The notes below the pieces were generated by a model. That model was not told where the DNA came from. It did no database searches and saw only the letters and a list, made by a program, of their open reading frames with translations. This document shows, piece by piece, positions 34,870 to 44,568 of a DNA stretch of 58,653 nucleotides. Within the stretch, counting starts at the first letter, position 1; each line of letters begins with the position of its first letter. Location: NCBI GenBank assembly GCA_030745875.1, contig JASLNT010000056.1, forward strand, positions 1-58,653, written 5' to 3'. A program made the position numbers and the translations under genes. The DNA comes from Phycisphaerae bacterium (GTDB lineage: Bacteria; Planctomycetota; Phycisphaerae; SM23-33).

Positions 34870-36714
34870 ATGTGTGGAATAGTCGGATATATCGGCGGCA
34901 GAGCCAAAGCTTGCGAGGTGTTGATTGAGGGGCTCAAACGCCTGGAATATCGCGGATACGATTCAGCCGGCGTCTGCGTCCACCACGAGGGCAAGCTGCT
35001 GATACACAAATCTCCCGGGCGGGTCGCCGCCGTTGAAGCCCAGGCCCTGGAGGATTCGAGCATGCTTGCGGCCAGTACGGGAATCGCCCACACGCGTTGG
35101 GCCACCCACGGACAGCCCAACGAGGTAAACGCCCATCCGCACTGTGACGATTCGGGCAAGATATCGCTCGTCCATAACGGGATCATAGAGAATTACGCGA
35201 CCCTCAAGCAGTTTCTTGTCGATCGGGGCCACACTTTCGTCTCCGAGACAGACACCGAAGTGCTTGTCCAGCTTATCGGAGAGTTTTACAACAACGGTTG
35301 TGATACTCTTGAAGATGCCGTTCTTGCCGCTCTCCAAGAGGTCTCCGGCACGTATGGCATAGTAGTAATGTGCGTCGACGAACCCGACAAGCTGGTGGCC
35401 GCTCGCAAAGGCAGCCCGCTGATCGTCGGGGTAGGCAAGGATGAGTACGTTGTAGCGTCAGACGCCTCAGCTATTATCGAACATACCGCCAACGTTGTGT
35501 ATCTGCACGACAACGAGGTCGCCGTCATTACGCCCGGAAGTATGCGAACTTTCACGCTCGATAACGTTCCGGTGACCACTGAGATTGTCGAAGTGGAGAT
35601 GACCCTCGAGCAGATCGCCAAAGGCGGTTACGAGCATTTCATGCTCAAGGAGATATTCGAGCAGCCCGAGAGCATTCGCACCTGCATCAGCGGGCGTATC
35701 GACATGCGGGACATGCGGATAAACCTCGGAGGGCTCAAAGATGTTGATCGCGAATTGGTGAAGACGCGGAAGATGATTCTCACCGCGTGCGGAACCGCCT
35801 CATACGCGGGGCTGGTTGGGGAGTATCTCTTTGAAGACCTGGCGAGAATCCCCACTGAAGTTGAATACGCCAGCGAGTTTAGATATCGCAACCCGATAAT
35901 CGACCCCGACACTACAGTGATCGCGATAAGCCAGTCCGGCGAGACGGCTGACACGCTTGCTGCGATTCGCGAGGCCCGCGAGAAAGGCGCGCTGACGCTC
36001 GGTATTGTAAACGCGGTCGGATCGACAATCGCCCGCGAGACCGATGCGGGCATATACCTCCACGCCGGTCCGGAAATCGGCGTCGCGTCGACGAAGGCTT
36101 TTACCTGCCAGATTGTGGTCGAAACGCTGATGGCGCTTAATCTCGGGCGCCGACGGTTCATGTCTGTCCCGATGATGACACGGTATCTCGAAGCGCTTCA
36201 GGCTCTTCCCGAACAGATCACCGAAGTTCTCAAGCAGTCCGATCAGATCAGAGATATGGTCGCCCAATATGTCGATCGTGAAAACTGGTTATTCCTGGGA
36301 CGCGGATACAACTTCCCGATCGCACTGGAAGGTGCGCTGAAACTCAAGGAAATCAGCTACATTCACGCCGAAGGCTTGCCCGCAGCGGAGATGAAACACG
36401 GACCGATCGCCCTGATCCATGAGGGCATGCCCGTTGTCTTCATTGCGACGCAGAGCAGCACCTACGAGAAGATCATCGGCAACATAGAGGAAGTAAGGGC
36501 TCGCAAAGGTTCGGTGATTACAATAGCCACCGAAGGGGATGACAACATCCGCAGATGCTGCGATCACGTGATCTACGTGCCCGACTGCCCCGAAGCCCTC
36601 CAGCCGCTGCTGACGGTCATCCCGCTGCAACTGCTGGCGTATCACGCCGCGGTCGCCAGGGGCTGCAACGTGGATAAACCGCGCAATCTCGCCAAGAGCG
36701 TGACTGTGGAGTAG
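34870..36714 (+). CDS. glmS: glutamine-fructose-6-phosphate aminotransferase
   Basis: 614 residues, full length. The mature N-terminus MCGIVGYIGG gives the Cys nucleophile of the class II glutaminase domain (to about residue 220, with THTRWATHGQPN-type elements). Two SIS sugar-phosphate isomerase domains follow, with CGTASYAGL, SQSGETADT and ALKLKEISYIHAEG, and the protein ends NLAKSVTVE as usual. It makes glucosamine-6-phosphate for peptidoglycan and other amino-sugar polymers. The 112-bp upstream gap shows no clear Shine-Dalgarno and no glmS ribozyme that I could recognise. Confidence 0.96.
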   Translation: MCGIVGYIGGRAKACEVLIEGLKRLEYRGYDSAGVCVHHEGKLLIHKSPGRVAAVEAQALEDSSMLAASTGIAHTRWATHGQPNEVNAHPHCDDSGKISLVHNGIIENYATLKQFLVDRGHTFVSETDTEVLVQLIGEFYNNGCDTLEDAVLAALQEVSGTYGIVVMCVDEPDKLVAARKGSPLIVGVGKDEYVVASDASAIIEHTANVVYLHDNEVAVITPGSMRTFTLDNVPVTTEIVEVEMTLEQIAKGGYEHFMLKEIFEQPESIRTCISGRIDMRDMRINLGGLKDVDRELVKTRKMILTACGTASYAGLVGEYLFEDLARIPTEVEYASEFRYRNPIIDPDTTVIAISQSGETADTLAAIREAREKGALTLGIVNAVGSTIARETDAGIYLHAGPEIGVASTKAFTCQIVVETLMALNLGRRRFMSVPMMTRYLEALQALPEQITEVLKQSDQIRDMVAQYVDRENWLFLGRGYNFPIALEGALKLKEISYIHAEGLPAAEMKHGPIALIHEGMPVVFIATQSSTYEKIIGNIEEVRARKGSVITIATEGDDNIRRCCDHVIYVPDCPEALQPLLTVIPLQLLAYHAAVARGCNVDKPRNLAKSVTVE

Positions 36715-36727
36715 CGTTTCGTTCTGG

Positions 36728-39700
36728 TCAGAATTCGATCTGACCAACCGTGATCATTTCCTCTTTGTTCTTCAGTTGGACTGTGATCGATTTGTGGTCT
36801 TCAGAGTTCCGTCCGAAGTTGGTGTATATGTCCACCTGGACCGTTACGGCGCCTGTTATTTTCACCGATCGGCTGCCGTAGTACTTGGCCTTGATCGTGT
36901 AGACTCCGTGCATCGCCTTGCGGATCATGTATTCTTCGGGTCCGTAGCCTTCGGTAAGATCCTCGCTGACGGCTCCGCCGATTGTGCTCAATTCATGTTT
37001 GTAGTTAACTTCCTCACCAGAGGGTTCTACAACGTGCAGATCGATATCCGTGTTGTCGGCATCCCAGGTCATTACGATCCTGACGTCGGCGTCCAGCAGG
37101 TCCTTGAGCGTTTTGTCGATCTGGAGATGGGCTATTTGCGATGGTTTTACCCGCCGCAGTATGCGGTTCATTTCGGTCAGCGCGATCACTTCGATTTCTT
37201 CGAACCGATCATCCCATTGGCCCGTTACGACCTTGTAGAGCAGTCTTATCGCGCGGATGTTGTCGGCGTCGATCCGGGCGTAAATCAACTTGGCGTCTTC
37301 TACTGTCATGTGTTTGACGTTGCGCGATTTTCCGGCCGGCCGCTTGGGGCGCCGAAGCCGTGCTGTCCGGGCGTCGCCTTTGGCGGCTGCGGCCTTGAGA
37401 GCTGCTTCCCCGGCCGGGGTGAGGCGGATTACTTCGTCGGGGATACTCGTGCGACTGAGGATCTGCGTGCAGGACAGTTCGAACGCCCGTCGCGCCAGCG
37501 CCAACGCCAGATCGCGATACGACTGGGGTTCCTCGCCGCGGAGCTTCAACACCTGCTCAAACACCAGCACCGCCAAATCGAATCGCCTTTGCTGGACCAG
37601 TTTGTGCCCCAGAATGCGCAACAACGCCGCGTTCTCCAGTTCCATCTCGGCGATGTTGGACAGAATCTGGAGCGACAGATCGAGCTTGTGTTTCTTGTAG
37701 AAGAAGTCCGCACAGTCCAGGAAGAACGCCGGCGAATTGCCGTATTCCTTGCGGTTGGTCATGTAGACAGCGAAGGCCTGTGACGGTTTCGCGGCCTTTA
37801 ACGCGACCAGGTATGGCGTCTTGGGGTCCCATGGTTTGATAACGATCCCGGGCTGGCCGCGTCGTTGTAGTGTGTTCTCTTTATCGCTTTCTCCGCCTTC
37901 GGCGCCTGGATCAAAGAGGCCTGCTGCAAAACCGTCGTCGTTGCCGCCTTGATCGGCGTTGCTCTCGCCGGTGTTTATTGGCCTTAGCGACAGTGCGCGT
38001 GCACGGACTCTGACGTTCTCGGGGGCGGCGCCGAAAAGACCCGTATCGCCCGAGCCTGGCCGGGTGGTCGGCTTCTTCGGGGCGTACTTGAAGCCCTTTG
38101 GGTGCTTGAAATCCAGAATCCACCACGCGACGCGCTTTCTCCACATCTTCCGTACGACCGCCAGCTTGTCCTGTCTGGTTTTCTTGGTTTGGGCTTCGAC
38201 GGTGTCGATGGCTTTCATGTACTCAATACGCATTTTCGGCAACGATCGCGGCGGGGCGATGCGGTGTTCTATGTACTGATCGAGCGAGTCCAGGACAATC
38301 AGCGACGTATACGGCGTGACCAGGCCATGGGCCTTGCCCAGTTCCAGAATCTCCTTCTTGTTGCGGTCCTGGAACACCATCAGATCCGCCAGTTTCCTCT
38401 GAGCCCACAGCTTCCGCAGCAGATTGCCCTGGATCGCGTCGCGGATCGACAGCTCCAGCGGATTGGACACTGAAGCCTTGCCCGCGAATCCGTAGTTCAG
38501 CGTGACGGTGGCGGCCTTTGCGTTGAGTTTACCGACCAGCGTAAACGGCGTGTGCGCCCTGACCGGTTGCGGAAGGGACGGGTGGAGTCCTCCGACCTGG
38601 GTTTCTGCAGCCCCAGCCGACAGGAAGGAAAAGACGCTCCTTCCGATCGAAGAGACCACCTGATCGTCTGTTGTGCTCTTGAGGTTGAAGTACCGCCCGC
38701 CGGTTTTCACCGCCAGGGCGGTCAGGAACGCATGGTTTGTGGTTGTGTCGGCGGAGAATGCATATACGGGAGCGCCCATCGCTCCGGGCGTCTCCCGCCC
38801 AAAATTCGACACCCCGTCAGTGAACAGCAGATACATGTCTGGAGTTTTCGCCTCCGGCCAGGGGGTAATCGCCCCCATTTGCGTTCCGCCATCGTACCGG
38901 ATGTTCCTGATGGCGCTGATCAGCGGAGTGCGGTCCACCCATTTGCCTCCCTTGAATATCGCTTTTACAGTCTTGCTCCACGTGAATTGTCTGGGCTTGG
39001 CGCACTTGTTGCGGAAAACCACCAGATCCACCGCCAACTTCTTCGGTTCATCGCCTGCCGGCAGCATACGGTACAGGCATTTTCTCAGAAGTGTTATTTC
39101 GCGTTCGTGGTCGGCGTTCGCCCGCGAGGCCGAGGCGTCCCATAATATGCATACTCGCTTGGGCGTGGGCGGTTTGCTCTTACGCTCAGGCACGACGACC
39201 ATATCGTTGATTGCAAAGTAGTACTGTCCGTCGTCCGCCTTCTCAATCATCACATTGCTGCGGGGCGTTTCCGGCAAGGCGATCACCAGGTCTTCTGTCA
39301 GCGTTGCGTTGGTGAGTTTTGCTTCGGCGGCGAAACCGTTGCGCCACTTCTTGAACGTGAAGTTCGCCATCCCGCCGGAGGTCACTTGCGGAGCCTTGAT
39401 CGGTCTGACCACCTCGACGCGCAGGGCGAATTTGGCGATCTTCTGTTTGTAGCTCAGCGGCAGGTGATAGATTTGTTTGTCGACCGGGCCGGTGATCTCG
39501 CTGACGTAAGAAACGCGTATGGTCCTGCTTCCTCCGGCCGGTATGGGGAACACTCGCGTCTTGAAGTTGTTGCCTTTGGCCCATTCGACCAGGCCCGGGT
39601 CGATGCCCTGGCGGGTGATCTTCTCGAACACTTCCCGGCCGCGGTTCTTCTCGACCGCCACTCCGTCGATCATCTTGCCCTTGATGTCCAGTGCGTACCC

Positions 39701-39970
39701 GCTGACGGTTGCGCCTTGGGGTAGTGGGAAGTAAAGCTCGCCTTCCAGCACACGATTATGCGAGTTGGTGAACGTCATAGTTGTCGACGTTTCCGCGATG
39801 CGCCCAATTATCCGAACCTTTGTGTTTACAGCGGATAATTCAAGAGGCGTCAATGGCTTATTGGGTCCGGGTCTGACAAGCATAACCGGGGCGACATTCT
39901 GTGCGCCAGCGGCTGAGGCCAGAAGCATAATGATCCCAACAGACATGCTGCGTTTGATTGACGAGTGCAT
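36728..39970 (-). CDS. exported VIT/vWA domain protein with DUF2135-like C-terminus
   Basis: 1080 residues from the ATG at 39970, which has GGGAGA upstream and a Sec signal peptide ending SAAGAQN; the longer frame runs into arfB and is rejected. The order is: a VIT domain (about 30-180, EGELYFPLPQGATVSGYAL), a vWA domain with the MIDAS start D278-A-S-A-S282, a long linker with low-complexity patches, a helical TPR-like region (about 760-860), and a C-terminal domain similar to DUF2135 (TWDADNTDIDLHVVEP at about 975). The MIDAS would bind a metal and a partner protein. The role is unknown; similar proteins are common and abundant in Planctomycetota. Confidence 0.85.
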   Translation of the reverse strand: MHSSIKRSMSVGIIMLLASAAGAQNVAPVMLVRPGPNKPLTPLELSAVNTKVRIIGRIAETSTTMTFTNSHNRVLEGELYFPLPQGATVSGYALDIKGKMIDGVAVEKNRGREVFEKITRQGIDPGLVEWAKGNNFKTRVFPIPAGGSRTIRVSYVSEITGPVDKQIYHLPLSYKQKIAKFALRVEVVRPIKAPQVTSGGMANFTFKKWRNGFAAEAKLTNATLTEDLVIALPETPRSNVMIEKADDGQYYFAINDMVVVPERKSKPPTPKRVCILWDASASRANADHEREITLLRKCLYRMLPAGDEPKKLAVDLVVFRNKCAKPRQFTWSKTVKAIFKGGKWVDRTPLISAIRNIRYDGGTQMGAITPWPEAKTPDMYLLFTDGVSNFGRETPGAMGAPVYAFSADTTTNHAFLTALAVKTGGRYFNLKSTTDDQVVSSIGRSVFSFLSAGAAETQVGGLHPSLPQPVRAHTPFTLVGKLNAKAATVTLNYGFAGKASVSNPLELSIRDAIQGNLLRKLWAQRKLADLMVFQDRNKKEILELGKAHGLVTPYTSLIVLDSLDQYIEHRIAPPRSLPKMRIEYMKAIDTVEAQTKKTRQDKLAVVRKMWRKRVAWWILDFKHPKGFKYAPKKPTTRPGSGDTGLFGAAPENVRVRARALSLRPINTGESNADQGGNDDGFAAGLFDPGAEGGESDKENTLQRRGQPGIVIKPWDPKTPYLVALKAAKPSQAFAVYMTNRKEYGNSPAFFLDCADFFYKKHKLDLSLQILSNIAEMELENAALLRILGHKLVQQRRFDLAVLVFEQVLKLRGEEPQSYRDLALALARRAFELSCTQILSRTSIPDEVIRLTPAGEAALKAAAAKGDARTARLRRPKRPAGKSRNVKHMTVEDAKLIYARIDADNIRAIRLLYKVVTGQWDDRFEEIEVIALTEMNRILRRVKPSQIAHLQIDKTLKDLLDADVRIVMTWDADNTDIDLHVVEPSGEEVNYKHELSTIGGAVSEDLTEGYGPEEYMIRKAMHGVYTIKAKYYGSRSVKITGAVTVQVDIYTNFGRNSEDHKSITVQLKNKEEMITVGQIEF

Positions 39971-40037
39971 GGCGACATCTCCCGGTGGTTGAGGTTTTAC
40001 GACCGTTCTATTGTACGCTCGATTAGACGCCCTAAAT

Positions 40038-40466
40038 TCAGGGAAGTTCATCTCTGCGTACGGATCGGCGGAGTTTCTTTGTCTCGCCGCGGCGGTGTTT
40101 GGATTCGAGGCGGCGTTGCTTGGAGGCAAGGGTGGGCTTGGTCTTGCGGCGGGGCTTGGGTTTTACGGCGGCTTTGGCGATGAGATCGGTCAGCCTGGCC
40201 ATCGCGTCGGCGCGGTTCCGTTCCTGGTTGGCGAATCGGCGGGCGTCTATCACCAGCACGCCGGCGGCGGTCATTCTTCGTCCGGCCAGTGTTTTCAGGC
40301 GTCTGCGCACGTCGTTGCTGAGTGCTGGACAGTTGGCCGCATCGAATCGGAGTTGGACGGCCGTTGCTACTTTGTTTACGTTTTGTCCTCCGGGACCCGA
40401 GGCGCGGACGAAGTCCATGCTGATGAAATTCGGATCAATCGAGATCTCGTGCGTTATGCGGATCAT
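40038..40466 (-). CDS. arfB: alternative ribosome-rescue factor, peptidyl-tRNA hydrolase ArfB
   Basis: 142 residues. The release-factor GGQ loop is at residues 24-32 (GPGGQNVNK, GGQ 26-28), followed by TAVQLRFDA. The C-terminus is the basic, Arg/Lys-rich tail that inserts in the empty mRNA channel of stalled ribosomes. It hydrolyses peptidyl-tRNA on non-stop ribosomes. It lies four bases after the heparinase-like gene, in a co-directional run with which it has no obvious functional link. Confidence 0.9.
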   Translation of the reverse strand: MIRITHEISIDPNFISMDFVRASGPGGQNVNKVATAVQLRFDAANCPALSNDVRRRLKTLAGRRMTAAGVLVIDARRFANQERNRADAMARLTDLIAKAAVKPKPRRKTKPTLASKQRRLESKHRRGETKKLRRSVRRDELP

Positions 40467-40470
40467 CGGT

Positions 40471-42327
40471 TTACCATTTTGCCAGCGGTTCCAGAGGCAT
40501 GGCGGCGGGGGGCTGGAAACCTCTCCACGCCGGAGCCAGCAGGATTGATATACGGACCGATCCGCCGGCGTTCTTCACGCGAGCCAGCAGGCGGGAGACG
40601 CCTTTGTTGGACTTCTGGGGTGATTTCTGCTCGGCCGACTCAACGGCGAATTCAGCGCCGGACGGAGCCAGTATCCTCGCGCTTAGCTTTTGCCCGTCAA
40701 GGGTCAGTTCGGCCAGGTCCTTGCTCTTGATGGTGATTTTCGCGTCGGTAGTCATAGCCCACTTTATCTCCGAGCCTTTTGCTCCGGTCAGTTCGAATTC
40801 GTCCTGTACCAAGACCGCTTTGCGGTTGCAGACCAGCTTCAATCCGCGAGTCGCCTTTGATGCGGCTTTCTTGTAGGCGCTGGTCAGATCGATTGTTACG
40901 AATGGTTCGGGCTTGGATGCCTGGAACTTCAGGATTGAGGCCTTACCGGCGGCGGCTTGGTTATCGCCATTTATCAGGGGGACACTGTGACTTTGGGAAT
41001 TCAGGCGGTAGTACTTCCATCGCCGTCCGTTGTCGTTGCGGCCGGACCAATAACCCGGAAGATTGTAGTTGTCTGATCCCAGATCGCGGGACCATCGCAC
41101 GCCCAGTGCATCCATTTCGAAATTTCCCAGGTCAAGGTGACCGTGGTTTACCTGGTTGTATCCGGCCTTGATTCCGACGAACAGTGCGTCCGGGTCCCAT
41201 CCGCTGCGGAACAGGGCGACCGGAACCGAACCGCGAAACAGACGATCGAGGTCGCGGGTCGCCTTCTTGCCTGACGGCGGAACATACCACATTACGTGTT
41301 CGCTCGTCGCAGAGCGTTTGGCGATCATGGCGTGTTCGGCGTCTGAGATGAACGGTCGGTTGAACTTTCGAGCCAGGTAGAACATGCAGCCCATAGACCC
41401 TCGGCGGGCGCGCGTTCCGGAGTCAGCGAAGTTGACATACATTCCCGTTGGTCCGGTTGTGTATACCGGGAACAGTCCGGCCTCGGAAAGTCCGGTGATT
41501 TTCGACAGTCCGAAGTCCGTGCCCAACGCGCTGTCCATTGCGGCTAGACCGTATGCGGTGTATCGGGTCGCGTAATGCCAATACCCCGGCCCCTCCGACC
41601 ATGCCCCGTCGGGCGCGTAAGTTTTGATCGCACGCGGTAGTGATTTGATCGCCTCGGAGATTATAGTGCGGGCGTACTTTGGGTCGGTGTCGGCTATGGC
41701 CAGCGCCCCGACCACCAGACCGCTGTTGCAGACCTGGTTCCAGTTGTGCGAAGACCTGGACCACCAGTGCTTCTTGTTGTAACCGGCGACTCCGAGCTCC
41801 ATACCGTTTCGTATGAGCCCATCGCGGATCTTCTTGCGTGTCGCTTCGTCGATATACGAATGAAGCCAATCGTACCCGACTCCCACTGCATGCGACATTT
41901 CGGCCGTGTCGAGAAAGTGCGACGGGTTCCAATCCTTGAAGGCGCATACGGTTAGGATATTCTCGACGGCTTTGTCCGCATACTTCTTATCGCCCGTCCA
42001 CCGCCAAGCCAACGCCAGAGAATACGTACGTCTGAGGCAATCGCGCGACACATGCAGCAACCGCGGACCGATCTTCTTGTGGACCAGCGGGCGCTTTCTC
42101 AGGCATGAGTCGGCGGATTTGATGACGTCTGCTACGCATTTCTGCAGGATGGGGTCTGACTTGCAGCGAGTCTTGAGTTTCTGCAGGTCGGCGTCCTTAA
42201 GCATTAAACGCGGGCGGGTCTTGTCCAGCGTTGACAGCACCGTTGCCTTGTCCGCATCCCGGGCTTGTGCAATGCTGCAGGCCGCGATAGTGATTGTCAG
42301 GACGACTGCTGCGAGGATCTTCCTCAT
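40471..42327 (-). CDS. exported heparinase II/III-like polysaccharide lyase
   Basis: 618 residues with a signal peptide (IAACSIAQA; the Cys suggests either a lipobox or ordinary cleavage after AQA). The N-terminal half is the alpha/alpha-toroid of the alginate lyase/heparinase group, with RPRLMLKDADLQKLK, HFLDTAEMSHAVGVGYDWL and RSSHNWNQVCN, where the Asn/His residues are typical of active sites. The C-terminal half is the heparinase II/III beta-sandwich (LYTGVKAGYNQVNHGHLDLGN-type segment near 395-410 with the conserved His). It would eliminate uronic-acid linkages in the periplasm. Substrate is not readable. Confidence 0.85.
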   Translation of the reverse strand: MRKILAAVVLTITIAACSIAQARDADKATVLSTLDKTRPRLMLKDADLQKLKTRCKSDPILQKCVADVIKSADSCLRKRPLVHKKIGPRLLHVSRDCLRRTYSLALAWRWTGDKKYADKAVENILTVCAFKDWNPSHFLDTAEMSHAVGVGYDWLHSYIDEATRKKIRDGLIRNGMELGVAGYNKKHWWSRSSHNWNQVCNSGLVVGALAIADTDPKYARTIISEAIKSLPRAIKTYAPDGAWSEGPGYWHYATRYTAYGLAAMDSALGTDFGLSKITGLSEAGLFPVYTTGPTGMYVNFADSGTRARRGSMGCMFYLARKFNRPFISDAEHAMIAKRSATSEHVMWYVPPSGKKATRDLDRLFRGSVPVALFRSGWDPDALFVGIKAGYNQVNHGHLDLGNFEMDALGVRWSRDLGSDNYNLPGYWSGRNDNGRRWKYYRLNSQSHSVPLINGDNQAAAGKASILKFQASKPEPFVTIDLTSAYKKAASKATRGLKLVCNRKAVLVQDEFELTGAKGSEIKWAMTTDAKITIKSKDLAELTLDGQKLSARILAPSGAEFAVESAEQKSPQKSNKGVSRLLARVKNAGGSVRISILLAPAWRGFQPPAAMPLEPLAKW

Positions 42328-42342
42328 AAACTTGCTCCCTGT

Positions 42343-43926
42343 CTACGGTTTGGTCTTGCCGATTGCGTAAAGCCGCCGGGCGGTTGGAATGTAGATGCAT
42401 CCGCCCGCCACTATGGGCGTGGTCGACATCTTGTACGGCATCTTGATTGTTGCGATGAGTTGCTTTTTACGGCCGGTCTTGAAAACAAACAGATTCTTCT
42501 TCTCGGTGCCCACGTACACTTTTCCGTCGGCTACCAGGGTTGAACTCCATATGCGCTCGTCGGTGTTGTGGACCCAGCAGACCTTGCCCGTTTCGGCGTC
42601 GAGACAGTGGACCAGGCCCGCGTAGTCGCAGATGTAGACCAATCCGTCGGCGATTGCGACGGTTGACATAGTGCGGGCGATCTTGTCGTACGACCATATC
42701 CGGGCGGTCTTGGTGACGTCGCCTTTTTTTGTCGCATCTATACAGTAGAGCATGCCCCGCGCTATTCCGTGTTCGGGGTCGCGCCCGACCGCTACGTAAA
42801 CGCGGTTCTTGTAGCAGACCGGGGTTGCGATTATTTCGTTCTGTCCCTTGTAGTTCTTGGGCACATCGGCGCGGCTGGCGTCGCCTTCCCAATAGTCGAG
42901 TTCCTGTCCGTCGGCGTCGACTTTGTATTTCTGAGGGTTGCAGTCGAACTTCCAGGCTGATTTGAAGATTGTCGGCTTGTCGGCTTTGGGATTCACCTTC
43001 GGGGGATTGAATGCATAGAGAACACCGTCTCCTCCGCCGAAGAAGATCATATTCTTTCCGGCGACTTTACCCAGCGACGGAGACGACCAGTTCCCGTGAA
43101 ACGTCCGCCGCCCAATCTTGCACCCGTCTTCAGCCAGCAGCTTACCGGTCTTCTTGTCCAGTACGATAAGGGTTGGAGCATCGGGCTTGGGGGTCGGCTC
43201 GCCGGGTATGCGGTGTACGCCGTTGGATGTGTTGACGTACAGCGTATCCCCAACGATCAGAATGTTGCAGTTCGTGGCGTCGTGCGGAGCGTTGGGCAGG
43301 CCGTCGATCATGTCGAACCGCCAGATTATGTCACCGTCCCCTCCGTAGAGTTTCACCGGCGGAGCGGACGGCCCGGCGATGTATTTGCCTTCGTTCCGGT
43401 ACGGTCCGTCGTTTCCATTCAGTTGACCGTTGACATCCAGACACAGAACCTCGCCGCGGTTGCTTACAACGTACGCCTTCTGCCCCTCGACGGTCACCGC
43501 AGAACAAAGCCCGACATTCAGGTCGTCAAACCCGCTGCCGTATATCTTCTCCTTGTACCTCGGAACAAGGAGACGCCACAGCACTTTGCCCGTCTTGTCG
43601 TCAATACACAGCAGCAGGCCGCCGCGACTTCGCTTGACGCGAGGGTCGGACCATAATCGGTCGTTCGTTCCGATGAAGACTTTTCCGCCGGCGACAGTCG
43701 GGTTGCCGTAACATAACGACCCGAGTTTCACAGTCCAGCGAATGTCCCATTTGGCGTTCTTGAAACTGATCTTCCCTTTACCGAGATCCGGCAGGTTCTT
43801 CTGGTCAGAGACCATGTTGCGGTCGTCGGTTCGCCCCCATTGGGGCCAGTCGGCCTTATCGGCGTGCGCTGCGTGCGCCGCGGCCAGCAGGGCGGTAAGC
43901 ATGGTGAGTCTTAGTGAGAGTTTCAT
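42343..43926 (-). CDS. exported PQQ-type beta-propeller repeat protein
   Basis: 527 residues from the ATG at 43926, which opens a Sec signal peptide ending AAHAAHADK; the Shine-Dalgarno spacing is poor and a TTG at 43938 is an alternative. The mature start ADWPQWGRTDDRNM matches the WPxW group, and blades repeat as DDKTGKVLWRL, DKKTGKLLAED and DAETGKVCWVH. It has a large insert with PEHGIARGMLYC. This is the third such propeller of the window and the longest. It is followed after 15 bp by the heparinase-like lyase, which suggests joint action on a polysaccharide. Confidence 0.83.
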   Translation of the reverse strand: MKLSLRLTMLTALLAAAHAAHADKADWPQWGRTDDRNMVSDQKNLPDLGKGKISFKNAKWDIRWTVKLGSLCYGNPTVAGGKVFIGTNDRLWSDPRVKRSRGGLLLCIDDKTGKVLWRLLVPRYKEKIYGSGFDDLNVGLCSAVTVEGQKAYVVSNRGEVLCLDVNGQLNGNDGPYRNEGKYIAGPSAPPVKLYGGDGDIIWRFDMIDGLPNAPHDATNCNILIVGDTLYVNTSNGVHRIPGEPTPKPDAPTLIVLDKKTGKLLAEDGCKIGRRTFHGNWSSPSLGKVAGKNMIFFGGGDGVLYAFNPPKVNPKADKPTIFKSAWKFDCNPQKYKVDADGQELDYWEGDASRADVPKNYKGQNEIIATPVCYKNRVYVAVGRDPEHGIARGMLYCIDATKKGDVTKTARIWSYDKIARTMSTVAIADGLVYICDYAGLVHCLDAETGKVCWVHNTDERIWSSTLVADGKVYVGTEKKNLFVFKTGRKKQLIATIKMPYKMSTTPIVAGGCIYIPTARRLYAIGKTKP

Positions 43927-43977
43927 ATCTCCATACAATACCCGATTTTCGGCGTCTATGAAACGCTGCGACGCGTG

Positions 43978-44568
43978 TCATATCCCCAGCAGGGCGGGCA
44001 GCTCGGAGAGTTTGGTGATTACGTGATCGGCGATATCCGCGAATTCGGGTCTCTGATCCGGAGCGATTAGGATACTTACGGCTTGGGCGGCGTTGGCGGC
44101 AACGAGATCGTAGTGGAAATCTCCGACGCACGCAGTTTGTTCCGGAGCGGTGTTGAGCGTATCGCACGCCTTGAGGATGCTGTCCGGCTCGGGCTTGATC
44201 GGTCCGTCTTCGCGCGACCAGGCCAGGTCGAATTCCAGATCGAATTTACCGATGACCGTCTGCATGGACGCTCGGGTGTTTCTGGTTAGCAGGGCGATTT
44301 TGATCTTCGCATTTCGTATCGCCGCCAACGTTTCGATGGCTCCGGGCATTAGACGGGCCTGTTCGGCGATCCGACGTTCGGTCTGAACCAACCACACCTC
44401 CGCCTCGCGCCGCCGCGCTGCGGGCATGGTTCGGATCGCCTCGAGTATGCCTTCGTCCGGGGGAATCGCCAAATGGCGGCGAATGGCCTGGAAGTCGAGC
44501 ATCTGCTCGATCAGGGTCCCGTCCATGTCGAAGACGACCAGTTCAAATGGACTCACCGGCGAGGTCAT
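43978..44568 (-). CDS. HAD-superfamily phosphatase
   Basis: 196 residues. HAD motif I is D14-M-D16-G-T, motif II Thr is in ALLTRNT, motif III Lys in GPIKPEP and motif IV in CVGDFHYDL. The cap is the small helical type found in phosphoglycolate-phosphatase-like enzymes. It would dephosphorylate a small metabolite; the substrate is unknown. Its ATG overlaps the stop of the SecA-like gene (ATGA), so it belongs to the same transcript even though a direct functional link is not evident. Confidence 0.87.
   Translation of the reverse strand: MTSPVSPFELVVFDMDGTLIEQMLDFQAIRRHLAIPPDEGILEAIRTMPAARRREAEVWLVQTERRIAEQARLMPGAIETLAAIRNAKIKIALLTRNTRASMQTVIGKFDLEFDLAWSREDGPIKPEPDSILKACDTLNTAPEQTACVGDFHYDLVAANAAQAVSILIAPDQRPEFADIADHVITKLSELPALLGI

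Noticed and set aside
39971..40129. Longer N-terminus for the VIT/vWA protein
   Set aside because: It would overlap arfB, and the ATG at 39970 has a better ribosome-binding site and a signal peptide.
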